A DNA stretch of 64,000 nt from Collimonas antrihumi (GTDB taxonomy: Bacteria > Pseudomonadota > Gammaproteobacteria > Burkholderiales > Burkholderiaceae_D). Below the pieces are notes generated by a model. That model saw only the letters and a program-made list of their open reading frames with translations. It was not told the DNA's origin and searched no databases. The stretch spans positions 1 to 64,000 of the forward strand of contig NZ_JAGQED010000012.1 of assembly GCF_018304965.1 (NCBI RefSeq), written 5' to 3'. Shown piece after piece: positions 1 to 7,565 of the stretch (positions are counted from its first letter, which is position 1; each line of letters opens with the position of its first letter). The translations under genes were made by a program, and so were the position numbers.

Positions 1-573
1 GAGCCGGTTGCGATATCAGGGTCTGCTGGAGTGCTAATTTGTTGCTTTCGGTTGTGCATGTTGGGAACCTACCGTTGTACTCTAAATTAATCGGGTAGGT
101 GTCTCAAGTTATATTGGCACAGGGGGTTCACGCACAAACTTTCAAAGTTCGCCGCTTGGAATATGCTTGTCATAGACCTTCTTGCATCGTTCACTGAAGC
201 TTAAATTTTGATGCGCAGAACAACTTATCCACTTCTTCTAGTTGCTCACTACCTGTAAAAATATTTGTAAAACTAACTGCATAACTACCTGCTGCATTTT
301 TACTACAAAAATAATTCTTATTTATCAAAGAGATAGAGGGATATTAAGTAGCTCATGTATCGGCACTTCAGCGTAGTTGTATCGGAGTTTCAGCGCACGG
401 CTATCGGCGTTTCAGCGTGAATAACTTTGCCTGAATTGGCTGAAACCCTTTCTGGATAAGGCTCTTAACAAAATTGGCTGCGTATCGGTGTTTCAGCGTG
501 GATAAGTGTTTTTATCCACAGGCTTATCCACGCTTAATTGATGACAGCAATACGTCTCAGTGGTTCGCTTGCA
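1..573. other. Candidate plasmid-type replication origin (oriV)
   Basis: This gene-free stretch lies beyond the repA operon end. It contains four iteron-like repeats (358-498), DnaA boxes (perfect TTATCCACA at 512-520; inverted pair 498-506 and 524-532; a weaker box at 225-233) and an AT-rich segment around 240-350 that could serve as the unwinding region. Together with the adjacent RepA gene this is the usual composition of an iteron-controlled theta origin. Whether it still replicates anything is unknown. Confidence 0.65.
358..498 (+). repeat. Iterons (four copies of a 16-base motif)
   Basis: The motif TATCGGNNNTTCAGCG occurs at 358-373, 380-395, 402-417 and 483-498. The first three copies are spaced exactly 22 bases start to start, about two helical turns, which places them on one face of the DNA. 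A partial inverted copy (GGCTGAAAC) sits at 438-446. Such phased repeats are binding sites for the RepA-type initiator, which is encoded at 933-1865. Confidence 0.75.
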
Positions 574-936
574 TCACCAACTATCGCAACGTCGCCAGCG
601 CGACGTGTCGATGATTATCTCTGACAATAAATACGACACGTCGGTCAATGTGGCCAATGCTTGTTCGATGGTGCGAAACCGGACTGATTTTTCGTTGTGC
701 GTAACAGCATGAAGGCTACCATTCTGCCGGGCATACAATGTGAAACCTGCACTATCGTTCGCAGCCAATACGGCTTGTATTCGGGATGCACCTGGGGTAT
801 CGCATTCTTCGGTGAATTGATCGAACGTCCATGGTCTAGCTCTTCTACCACGTGGCCGCGAAATATCGAAATATTCATCAGATGCCATTTTTTGTTTATC
901 GCTTTTTTCAGATGTTTCATAGAGATTTTGATTCAT
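574..936 (-). CDS. Small conserved protein of the repA operon, function unknown
   Basis: A 120-residue soluble protein with no membrane segment or signal peptide. The N-terminal 30 residues are polar and basic (SRPRGRRARPW around residues 26-36), followed by a compact mixed region. I do not recognise a catalytic motif. Its ATG overlaps the repA stop codon (ATGA, 933-936) and is preceded by AGGAG at good spacing, so it is translationally coupled to repA. Position last in the repA operon, next to the iterons, suggests a role in replication control or partition, but that is inference from context only. Confidence 0.6.
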   Translation of the reverse strand: MNQNLYETSEKSDKQKMASDEYFDISRPRGRRARPWTFDQFTEECDTPGASRIQAVLAANDSAGFTLYARQNGSLHAVTHNEKSVRFRTIEQALATLTDVSYLLSEIIIDTSRWRRCDSW

Positions 937-1865
937 GATCTTGCTCCTAAACTATGTACGGAACGGACAGAGACGTGCGTCCGGCTTGGGTAAAGCCGCA
1001 AGCCATCCTGCTCAGATGTAAACCGGGCGGCCGGATAAAGAGCTGATACATCACGCAAGCAACGATGGAACTCTGCTCGAAAATGTGCCATGCCTTGTGA
1101 TGTTTCCATATAGCCGGCACCAAACTGAAAACGTAATGACTTCCAAGGCACTAAGGTAGGTCGGGGCATTTTGTATACGCGCCATGTCAGCCACATATAG
1201 AGGTCAATTGCCAGCGGTGAGCGTAGAACGTGTAGAACCCTCAGATCAAACGGCACCGCATGATTAACGCATTCGGCAAAGAACTGCTCCGACAAAGTGA
1301 CGGTACTCTCCCAAAGTGAGCGTTCGCCAGGTCGCGTCGGATTCCAGAGCAACATGCCGTCATCTGACACGGCAACGTTTTTGTAGTTGAAATCATTACC
1401 TTGATGTGCCTTCAACGATACGAAGGTACTAAATAGTTTGGTTGCCTGTACTTTCAAGCGTGACGTGTCACCACGCCTCCCACCGCTGGTTGATAGACCT
1501 AATTTACCTGCGAACTCGTTTAAACTTCGACCAAGCATAAGCTCGCGGCTGCCTGTCAACTTTGCTTCGCGCGTCATCCAAGCCGTAATTAGTCGAGGCA
1601 ATTTCCCGTAAGGCAGTCCTATTTCTGGATCAACCAACATCGTAATCGACGCAATTCCGTTATCGCGTTTGTAGTGTGCTCCATCGACCTTACTGTGTGG
1701 CATAGACGCCCATATCATCGCTCGTGCCATGTAACCGATCTCGCCAGCACTGGCGGCGTCCTCCTCAAGTATGGAAATCTTCGCTCGACCAGCTTTGGTC
1801 ATTCGGCTCAAACAGGAGGACTGTAACGTGCCGGTAGCCGGCAATTGCATGAGTGAATTATCCAA
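933..1865 (-). CDS. repA: Plasmid-type replication initiator RepA
   Basis: A 310-residue protein resembling the 'plasmid encoded RepA' family (RepA_C). The segment SPLAIDLYMWLTWRVY (residues 216-231) followed by WKSLRFQFG is characteristic of that family, as is the C-terminal FRAEFHRCLRDV helix. It would bind the iterons at 358-498 and recruit host DnaA and helicase. The start chosen is TTG at 1865, because AGGAG lies 8 bases before it. An ATG at 1850 is the alternative but has no ribosome site. The gene follows a small HTH gene by 3 bases and overlaps the next gene by 4, so the three form one leftward operon. Its presence in an otherwise chromosomal region marks an integrated element. Confidence 0.75.
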   Translation of the reverse strand: MDNSLMQLPATGTLQSSCLSRMTKAGRAKISILEEDAASAGEIGYMARAMIWASMPHSKVDGAHYKRDNGIASITMLVDPEIGLPYGKLPRLITAWMTREAKLTGSRELMLGRSLNEFAGKLGLSTSGGRRGDTSRLKVQATKLFSTFVSLKAHQGNDFNYKNVAVSDDGMLLWNPTRPGERSLWESTVTLSEQFFAECVNHAVPFDLRVLHVLRSPLAIDLYMWLTWRVYKMPRPTLVPWKSLRFQFGAGYMETSQGMAHFRAEFHRCLRDVSALYPAARFTSEQDGLRLYPSRTHVSVRSVHSLGARS

Positions 1866-1868
1866 CGC

Positions 1869-2192
1869 TCACGCTCCTGTACCGCTATGCGCTACGATTT
1901 GCTGTCGTACCAGTTGTTCGACCTTCGTCGGCCGTCCACGACGGACGCGTTTGTGCCTTGGATGGCTTGGATCTGCGGCGCGTTGCTGTTCTATATATTC
2001 GGCGACATCAATCAAGCGAAAAACACGCTTGCGGCCAATCTTGAAGGAGGGAATGCGATAGCTGCCCAAACTCACCAAGTTGCGAATAGTTTGAGAGTGC
2101 TCGCTGGTGATCTGGCTGACTTGCTCGACTGTGAGTGTAGGCGGGAAATTTTTGCTGAGAAAATCCAGCGTACTGACTGTAAAAATATGCAT
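1869..2192 (-). CDS. Small helix-turn-helix DNA-binding protein
   Basis: A 107-residue protein. Residues about 22-70 look like an excisionase/MerR-type winged helix: VEQVSQITSEHSQTIRNLV, then the wing-like IPSFKIGRKRVFRLIDVAEYI. The C-terminal third is basic (HKRVRRGRPTKVEQLV). ATG at 2192 is preceded by GAGG; the codon before it is TTG and was not used. It lies directly upstream of repA in the same operon. It may be a repressor of the operon or a recombination directionality factor of the element; the sequence does not separate these. Confidence 0.6.
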   Translation of the reverse strand: MHIFTVSTLDFLSKNFPPTLTVEQVSQITSEHSQTIRNLVSLGSYRIPSFKIGRKRVFRLIDVAEYIEQQRAADPSHPRHKRVRRGRPTKVEQLVRQQIVAHSGTGA

Positions 2193-2897
2193 CAAGGCAC
2201 CTCGGGCGTAGAAGCGGCGTTCTCAAAAGAACGCGCCGTTACGCGAGCTGCGGTGAGGCTCTTTAGGGCAGTTTCAGAGCAAAGCTCCTAGTCCATTCCG
2301 CAAGCACTGATAGTCCTGTTGTCTCGAAGTAAAAAGCTCTTGCCTGTCAATGCAAGGAAGATGAGGTCACTCGCATGCCCTCATACCTTTTACGTCTAGC
2401 CGGGTCGCTACCCCGGCGCTGTATCGAATCCGCTTTTGCCAGTCCCTTATCTCACCTTTTAGGGAGGCTCAACTACCGCATTAAGCGTCCAGCAATCCAG
2501 AGTGGTTCATACGCAGTAGATTTACTTTCCTCGACACCTTAACCGCTGGCAGCATAGGCGAAACACTCGCCTGTCTTGAAAGCATCGAGACAACCATCTC
2601 TCGACCTCGCACTCTTTGTCGGATTGCATCCGGGGTTGACACCCCGAAGAACGTCAGGCCGAAACCTGACATACTGGATAATAATTCAAGCTACTAGAAT
2701 TAAGCAAGGCCGGCAGATCGATAGACTGCCCGCGTAAGCCTTGTCCAAATTTTGTCCAACTGAGTGTAGGGAAATTTCAGTATATTGAAAAATAACTGGA
2801 TATAATTTGACCTACCGAAATTCGGACAAGCCTTTGTTTTTATTACTAATTATCGAAAATTTCCCATTAAAATCAAAGGCTTATAAAAATTTTAACC
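2193..2897. other. Gene-poor element end with several hairpins
   Basis: No convincing gene is seen in these 700 bases. Short stem-loops occur at 2217-2234 (GCGTTCT/AGAACGC, in front of the HTH gene, possibly an operator), 2399-2417, 2631-2646 and 2653-2670. A 63-codon reading frame on the minus strand (2481-2672) has protein-like composition but no ribosome site. The last 200 bases before the tRNA fragment are AT-rich and contain no recognisable gene. Confidence 0.4.
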
Positions 2898-2945
2898 GGC
2901 CTCCGAAGCCAAGGGTCGCTGGTTCGATTCCAGCCAGCCGCACCA
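2898..2945 (+). other. 3' fragment of tRNA-Arg(CCG), attachment site
   Basis: The sequence folds as the 3' half of a tRNA: anticodon loop CTCCGAA (2901-2907, anticodon CCG), T stem GCTGG/CCAGC around loop TTCGATT (2918-2934), acceptor strand CAGCCGC, discriminator A and CCA ending at 2945. There is no 5' half upstream: the anticodon stem keeps only three pairs and no D arm or matching GCGGCTG acceptor strand is present. This is what remains at the distal end when an integrase inserts an element into the 3' end of a tRNA-Arg gene. Confidence 0.75.
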
Positions 2946-3206
2946 GTTTTTCTCAATAAATTCAATCACTTATATGTTGTTCGATGTTGCGATGCAATTC
3001 CATGTTTCGCATGTTTTGGCACGCTGACTGCGCACAAAATTGTGCAGTCTCCTATGAGCTGTCGGAATCTGTCGGCGCAGTCATACACCCTGGTAATTAA
3101 ATTTTGATCCGCATTTCGGCCACAGCTCGTCCCAACGCTCACAAATTCGGAGTGACTCCGGTTCTAGCTCAAATGGGATGAAGTCATTATCCATTTGGTT
3201 GGATGC

Positions 3207-3212
3207 TATAAT
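3207..3212 (+). promoter_or_regulatory. Promoter -10 of the toxin-antitoxin operon
   Basis: A perfect TATAAT lies 33 bases before the antitoxin start. CAAATG/CATTTG words at 3172, 3191 and 3230 flank it and could be operator half-sites for autoregulation by the Xre antitoxin. No good -35 is seen. Confidence 0.45.
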
Positions 3213-3245
3213 GAGCAAATACAACTTCTCATTTGGGAGAACCCC

Positions 3246-3743
3246 ATGAGTACACATGCAATTGATAGGCCACAGCGTCCGCGCAAAGCCAAGGCGGTAC
3301 AGATGGCGCACGTTGGAACGCATGGACTGGGTGCGCAAGAGCGCGACTTTGAATCTTTCCTGCACATGGATCAGATCGAGCAAGCACGGCAGATTCGTGA
3401 AGGCATGGAGGCCGTTATTATCAGCCGCATCGCGAGCGAACTGCTCAACATTCCTTTACAGTCGCTGCTCACCAGTCTGCGGCTGCCCAGCAGTACCATC
3501 AACCGCAAGATTTCCTCTGGTGAGCGGTTGAGTGCGAGTGAATCGGATCGTGCCGCGCGAACCGTCCTGATCTACGCGCAGGCCAAGGACGTTCTGGAAG
3601 ATGGCAAGCTGGCCGCCGAATGGCTCCAGCGCCCAAGCGTCGAGTTGCGCGGAGAGCGGCCGCTTGACATGTTGGACACGCAAACGGGCTTCGATCGCGT
3701 GCGCGATGTCCTGGTACGGCTGGAACATGGCGTCGGCGTATGA
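3246..3743 (+). CDS. Xre/MbcA/ParS-type antitoxin
   Basis: A 165-residue protein of the RES-associated Xre antitoxin family. The middle part (about 60-110) resembles the Xre-like HTH (IPLQSLLTSLRLPSSTINRK), and the C-terminal part (about 110-165) resembles the toxin-binding MbcA/ParS domain, with the typical pattern of a short helix, LERPS-like segment (LQRPSVELRGERPLDML) and a final TQTGFDRVRDVLVRLEHGV. ATG at 3246 has GGGAG 6 bases upstream; longer in-frame starts have no site. It overlaps the RES toxin gene by 4 bases (ATGA), the usual organisation. It should neutralise the toxin and repress the shared promoter. Confidence 0.85.
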   Translation: MSTHAIDRPQRPRKAKAVQMAHVGTHGLGAQERDFESFLHMDQIEQARQIREGMEAVIISRIASELLNIPLQSLLTSLRLPSSTINRKISSGERLSASESDRAARTVLIYAQAKDVLEDGKLAAEWLQRPSVELRGERPLDMLDTQTGFDRVRDVLVRLEHGVGV

Positions 3744-4210
3744 AGGTATTTCGTCTTGCGAAGGAAAAACCAGGCAGATATCGAGCAGACGATCTTAGCG
3801 GTAATGGCGCAGCACTGGCAGGAGGCCGGTGGAACCCTCGGGGGGTGGCGGTTTTGTATACCTGCTGCCACGCATCAACAGCCGTCCTGGAGGCTCGTGT
3901 TCATGCTTCCGGCTTATTACCAGTCGCAAATTTCTTTTTGGTGACCTTGAGCCTACCCGATGATGTCGCCTCCAACGCATATGTGCCCGATTTGCCGGAC
4001 GACTGGAATGCGCTGGACTGCGACCCTGCCTCTACCGTCGATCTTGCAAGAAATTGGCTGGATGCAGGAAAGCAGCTCGCGATGTGCGTGCCGTCGGTAG
4101 TCTGCCCGAGCGACAGTAATCTGATTCTTAATCCGGCGCATCCCGACATGAGGCTTGTCAGCGTGCTGGATAAGCAGCTATTCACACTGGACCGGCGGCT
4201 TTTCGTATGA
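3740..4210 (+). CDS. RES-domain toxin (NAD+-degrading)
   Basis: A 156-residue RES toxin. The conserved core GGRWN is at residues 28-32, with R30, Y40 and E51 (in AVLEARVH) and S119 (in VPSVV) at the places expected for NAD+ binding and cleavage in this family, followed by NLILNP near 127-132. Family members stop growth by depleting NAD+ when the antitoxin is lost. It overlaps the antitoxin gene by ATGA. The pair lies 250 bases outside the tRNA fragment, thus apparently in the host flank of the element. All key residues are present, so it is probably functional. Confidence 0.85.
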   Translation: MKVFRLAKEKPGRYRADDLSGNGAALAGGRWNPRGVAVLYTCCHASTAVLEARVHASGLLPVANFFLVTLSLPDDVASNAYVPDLPDDWNALDCDPASTVDLARNWLDAGKQLAMCVPSVVCPSDSNLILNPAHPDMRLVSVLDKQLFTLDRRLFV

Positions 4211-4243
4211 AGCGGTCAATCACCCCGATAAGCCACCCTTAGT

Positions 4244-5713
4244 TCAAGCATTCGACGCCCAAAGATGCTGCGCTGCATACGCGCGCCATGGCCGCCAGGT
4301 TTCGGCTCGCGCGGTTAATTCCTTGGCGTTCGGCCTGACACCCTCATGTACTGCAACCGCGTTCATCAACGCCACATCGCCCGCCGGAAAAGCATCCGGC
4401 TCGCGTAACTGGCGGAGCGCGATGTATTGTGCGGTCCAGTCGCCTATTCCTGGCAGTGCACGTAATTTGAGCACCGCTTCTTCCAGGCTGGCGCGGGTGT
4501 CCAGCAATTGCGGATCGGCTACCAGCGCAGCTGCCACTGCAGACAGGGTTGCCGCACGCGCTTTCGGCATACCGAGTGTCGCCAGATCTGCTTCAGCCAC
4601 ACGAGCGGCTTGTGGAAATACATGGGTCAGGCCGGGCCGGTCTGCGCTGGGATCGCTAAGCGCTTCGCCATATTGCTCTACCAGCTTGCTCGCCAGTTTT
4701 ATCGCGGCGGCCACGGTAATTTGCTGGCCCAACACCGCCCGCATCGCCAGTTCGAAACCATCCCAGGCGCCGGGTACGCGCAGGCCGGGCCTGGCAGCGG
4801 TCAGTTTGGCCATCAATGGATCTGCCGACAGTTGACGGTTGATGATTTCGGGGTCGGCTGCGAGGTCGAACATTCTGCGCAACCGGGCGATGATGGCGGA
4901 TAACGATGACAGACGTGGGAAGCGTATGGTGACTTTCAGGGCATTGCCGTCGCCCTGTTGCACCGCCAGCGTGCCGTGCACGCCATCAAGGTTGATAGTG
5001 CGGTAATAGCAACCGTCTGCCACCAACTCCAGGCCGGTGATTGCGCGCGCACTCAAAAACGCCAGCACGGCTGGCCAGTCGTAGGGCGGTCGATAACGCA
5101 GCAACAGCGTGACTCCGGTCTGCGCGGATTGCTCTGGCTGGCTGCCGTGGCGCAGTGCGCTGGGCGGGCGCTGGAACAAATCCTGGAAAACCTCGTTGAA
5201 ACGCCGGATGCTGCCAAACCCTGCGGCGAAGGCAATTTCAGTAAGCGGCATGCGGGTCTCGTGGATCAACTGCTTGGCCAGCAGTACCCGACGCGTCTGC
5301 GCTACGGTAACTGGCGAAGCTCCCAGATGCTGCGCAAACAAACGGCGCAATTGCCGCTCGCCTACACCCAGGCGCTCTGTCAGCGCTTCCATCCCGCTGT
5401 CATCCAGCGCGCCAGTCTCAATCAACGCCATGGCGCGCGCGACGGTATTCGATACACCCGAATTGGAAACACCACGCCACGCGCCTGAATCAGGCGCGGC
5501 TTCCGGCCGGCATCGCAGGCAGGGGCGAAAGCCGGCTTCCTGTGCAGCGGCAGCGGTCGGCATAAACAAGACGTTTTCCGATTTGGCGGTACGTGCCGGA
5601 CAAATTGGCCGGCAGTAGATGCGCGTGGTTTTGACTGCAACGAAAAAGCGTCCGTCAAAGCGCGCATCGCGGCTGGCCAGGGCTCTGTAACAAGTGTCGT
5701 GATCGAGTTCCAT
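4244..5713 (-). CDS. alkA: Ada/AraC-AlkA fusion, alkylation repair regulator and glycosylase
   Basis: A 489-residue three-part protein. Residues 1-75 are the Ada zinc/methyl-acceptor domain with its four cysteines C34, C38, C65 and C68. Residues about 85-190 are an AraC-type HTH pair (GVGERQLRRLFAQHLGASP, then FAAGFGSIRRFNEVF). Residues about 200-489 are an AlkA-type 3-methyladenine DNA glycosylase with the helix-hairpin-helix LRALPGIGDWTAQYIALR and the catalytic Asp in FPAGDVALMN. The Ada part accepts a methyl group from phosphotriesters and turns the protein into an activator, and the AlkA part removes alkylated bases. It lacks the O6-methylguanine transferase domain of E. coli Ada. It stands alone, convergent with the RES toxin. 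Confidence 0.9.
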   Translation of the reverse strand: MELDHDTCYRALASRDARFDGRFFVAVKTTRIYCRPICPARTAKSENVLFMPTAAAAQEAGFRPCLRCRPEAAPDSGAWRGVSNSGVSNTVARAMALIETGALDDSGMEALTERLGVGERQLRRLFAQHLGASPVTVAQTRRVLLAKQLIHETRMPLTEIAFAAGFGSIRRFNEVFQDLFQRPPSALRHGSQPEQSAQTGVTLLLRYRPPYDWPAVLAFLSARAITGLELVADGCYYRTINLDGVHGTLAVQQGDGNALKVTIRFPRLSSLSAIIARLRRMFDLAADPEIINRQLSADPLMAKLTAARPGLRVPGAWDGFELAMRAVLGQQITVAAAIKLASKLVEQYGEALSDPSADRPGLTHVFPQAARVAEADLATLGMPKARAATLSAVAAALVADPQLLDTRASLEEAVLKLRALPGIGDWTAQYIALRQLREPDAFPAGDVALMNAVAVHEGVRPNAKELTARAETWRPWRAYAAQHLWASNA

Positions 5714-5830
5714 GCGGGCATGATCGCGCCGACGGCAGGTGATGTCTAGCGCTTTTCGGACATTGTCATTTTATGGCTTCGCGGAGGCGGAGGCGCTATT
5801 TGCTGCACCTTGAAATCCGGCCTCGCAGCT

Positions 5831-6009
5831 TAATGCCGTTAAGTTAGGGTTACCGGTTATAGCGCTTGGCACGTCATTCCCGCGAACGCGGGAATCCATT
5901 TTAACCACCATACTGTGCAACATGGATCCCCGCGTTCGCGGGGATGACGCAGTGACCGCATTGGGCCATCTAAAGAATACCGTTCGTGGCTTAACTTAAC
6001 GGCATTAGA
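5831..6009. mobile_element. MITE-like element with terminal inverted repeats
   Basis: The left end TAATGCCGTTAAGTTA (5831-5846) is repeated inverted at the right end (TAACTTAACGGCATTA, 5992-6007). The nonanucleotide CTCGCAGCT stands directly before it (5822-5830) and again just after it (6010-6018), as a 9-base target-site duplication. The 179-base body has no gene and contains a pair of palindromic repeats (5873-5948). This is the structure of a miniature inverted-repeat transposable element mobilised by a transposase elsewhere. The two extra bases (GA) before the right duplication are unexplained. Confidence 0.65.
5873..5948. repeat. REP-like paired palindrome, copy 1
   Basis: GTCATTCCCGCGAACGCGGG begins an arm that ends in AATCCA (5873-5898); an inverted arm TGGATCCCCGCGTTCGCGGG through GATGAC follows at 5923-5948. 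Each arm contains a CCCGCGAACGCGGG-type palindrome. The same unit stands at 35908-35987 between atpC and atpD, so it is a dispersed repeat. It resembles REP/BIME-type and Neisseria dRS3-type repeats in layout. Confidence 0.8.
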
Positions 6010-6090
6010 CTCGCAGCTATGATCAAGCGAATGTCGATGGATGGATTAACGACAGAATTCTTTGTCGCAAATCGATCTTCAAACCGAAAT

Positions 6091-6450
6091 TTATTTACCG
6101 TTCAGCGCCGGCCAACACCGCGGGCCGCCATCGCCATAACGATCGTCAAAGCGCTGTAGCACGGCTTCGCGCGCTGAATCGGATAAACTCGGATATTTGT
6201 CGCCTTGCTCTATGGCCGCGTATTCTTCCCCTGCCTTGGCGAGGTCCGCCGGAATATGGAAATTGGCGACGAAATCTTCTTGCCATTGCTCCGTGACCTT
6301 GGCGGCGAGTGCTGCACGTGCGGCGTGATTCAACACACTGAACTCATCCACACCGGCTGTAATGCGCTGCAACGTCTCGGTCAGTCCTCCCTCGGTCAGC
6401 GGTGCCTTGGTGAACTCCTTTACGGCATGTGTGCCACTCGTCTTAGTCAT
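6091..6450 (-). CDS. Hypothetical protein
   Basis: A 119-residue soluble, acidic protein without signal peptide, membrane segment or recognised motif. It looks helical, with KVTEQWQEDFVANFHIPADL in the middle and a C-terminal FDDRYGDGGPRCWPAL. The start ATG at 6450 has a GAGAG-type site upstream. Codon use matches its neighbours. It stands alone between the MITE-like element and a methyltransferase gene on the same strand, and nothing in the context points to a function. Confidence 0.6.
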   Translation of the reverse strand: MTKTSGTHAVKEFTKAPLTEGGLTETLQRITAGVDEFSVLNHAARAALAAKVTEQWQEDFVANFHIPADLAKAGEEYAAIEQGDKYPSLSDSAREAVLQRFDDRYGDGGPRCWPALNGK

Positions 6451-6551
6451 GTCACTCTCCTCGGTTAGGTGGTGCGATGGTGGACGGCCCGCTTGCGGCA
6501 GGCAAAGCTGTTATGTGATCAGGATTGAGTTCCGCTTTTAAATTTCGTTCA

Positions 6552-7421
6552 TCAAGGCGTGGTGAAAAATCGTTGTTCCATTTCTTCCAGCCCCAGTGTG
6601 TGCAGTACTTCGTGCAAACGCTCGGTCGGCCGCTTGCGGGGTAGATCGCGATAACTGGCGACGATCAGTTCATTCTTCATGGAGTGCTCCCAGCCTACCA
6701 GTTCCGTTACGCTGACTTGATAACCATGCGCTTCCAGTTGCAGGCAACGCAGCACGTTGGTGATCTGACTGCCGAATTCGCGCGTATGCAGCGGGTGGCG
6801 CCAGATTTCCGTCAATGCTTCTTTCGCCAGCGATTTACCCTTGTTCTTTTTCAATACCGAAGCCACTTCTGCCTGACAACAAGGCACCAGTACCATGAAA
6901 CGTGCCTGTTTCTTCAGGCCAAACTCAATCGCATCATCCGTCGCCGTATTGCATGCATGCAAGGCCGTGACAACATCGATCCGACCTGGCAGCGCAGCGG
7001 ACTCTATCGATTCCGCTACCGACAAATTGAGGAACGACATGCCTGGAAACGCCAGGCGTTGCGCCAGTTCTTGCGATTTCCTTACCAGTTCCTCCCGGGT
7101 TTCGATGCCGAAAATATGCGAGTTGTCAGCCAGCGTCTTGAAAAACAGGTCGTACAGGATGAATCCCAGGTACGACTTGCCGGCGCCATGGTCGACCAGT
7201 TGCACCCCACCCTGTTCTTTTTGGATTTCCTGCAGTAACGGCTCAATGAATTGATATAAATGATATACCTGCTTGAGCTTGCGGCGGCTGTCTTGATTCA
7301 ATTTTCCGTCGCGCGTCAGGATATGCAACTCTTTGAGCAACTCTATCGATTGACCGGGACGAATTTCGTGCTTGGACGGCTGCTGACTGGAGGAAATGGA
7401 TTCTTGCTTGGTACCGTTCAT
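6552..7421 (-). CDS. SAM-dependent methyltransferase-like protein
   Basis: A 289-residue protein with a class I methyltransferase glycine loop (LVDHGAGKSYLGFILYD, about residues 75-91), an acidic second strand (IFGIETREELV) and LVPCCQAEVASVL further on. This pattern fits the Methyltransf_32-like family of predicted RNA/protein methyltransferases. The substrate is unknown. The frame is open 105 bases further upstream, but ATG at 7421 was chosen because residues before it look non-coding (rich in Arg/Cys). It ends 100 bases before the hypothetical gene at 6091-6450 on the same strand. Confidence 0.65.
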   Translation of the reverse strand: MNGTKQESISSSQQPSKHEIRPGQSIELLKELHILTRDGKLNQDSRRKLKQVYHLYQFIEPLLQEIQKEQGGVQLVDHGAGKSYLGFILYDLFFKTLADNSHIFGIETREELVRKSQELAQRLAFPGMSFLNLSVAESIESAALPGRIDVVTALHACNTATDDAIEFGLKKQARFMVLVPCCQAEVASVLKKNKGKSLAKEALTEIWRHPLHTREFGSQITNVLRCLQLEAHGYQVSVTELVGWEHSMKNELIVASYRDLPRKRPTERLHEVLHTLGLEEMEQRFFTTP

Positions 7422-7565
7422 GGAGCTTGCTTTCTGTCGGCCGGACTGACCGGCTATTACGCAAGTATAACGGCTTCGGCGGCAAGAGGCTTTTATAACT
7501 GCCGGTAGCCACGCCTGAATCGCCACCGGAATCTGGCTTGTTTCTAGCGTGTATCCAGCTTATAC

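Larger units (their letters stand above)
1..2945. mobile_element. Right end of an integrated plasmid-like element
   Basis: This stretch carries plasmid functions (iterons, DnaA boxes, a RepA-type initiator, a small HTH protein) and ends exactly at a 3' fragment of a tRNA-Arg gene. Integration into the 3' end of a tRNA gene leaves an intact tRNA at one end of the element and such a fragment at the other. Because the fragment lacks its 5' half on the left, the foreign DNA must lie to the left and host DNA to the right. The intact tRNA and an integrase are expected before the window starts. No integrase is visible here, so the type of element (ICE, integrated plasmid or remnant) cannot be decided. 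Confidence 0.7.
5714..6090. other. Intergenic region occupied by a small repeat element
   Basis: The gap between the alkA start and the next gene end is mostly filled by the transposon-like element at 5831-6009. The remaining 115 bases next to alkA would hold its promoter; no clear hexamers were seen. Confidence 0.5.

Noticed and set aside
358-498. Regularly spaced repeats considered as a CRISPR array
   Set aside because: Units are only 16 bases with 6-base spacers and stand by repA and DnaA boxes; they are iterons.
2481-2672. 63-codon frame on the minus strand
   Set aside because: Its composition is protein-like, but there is no ribosome site and no match I recognise; it is kept only as an observation, not as a gene.
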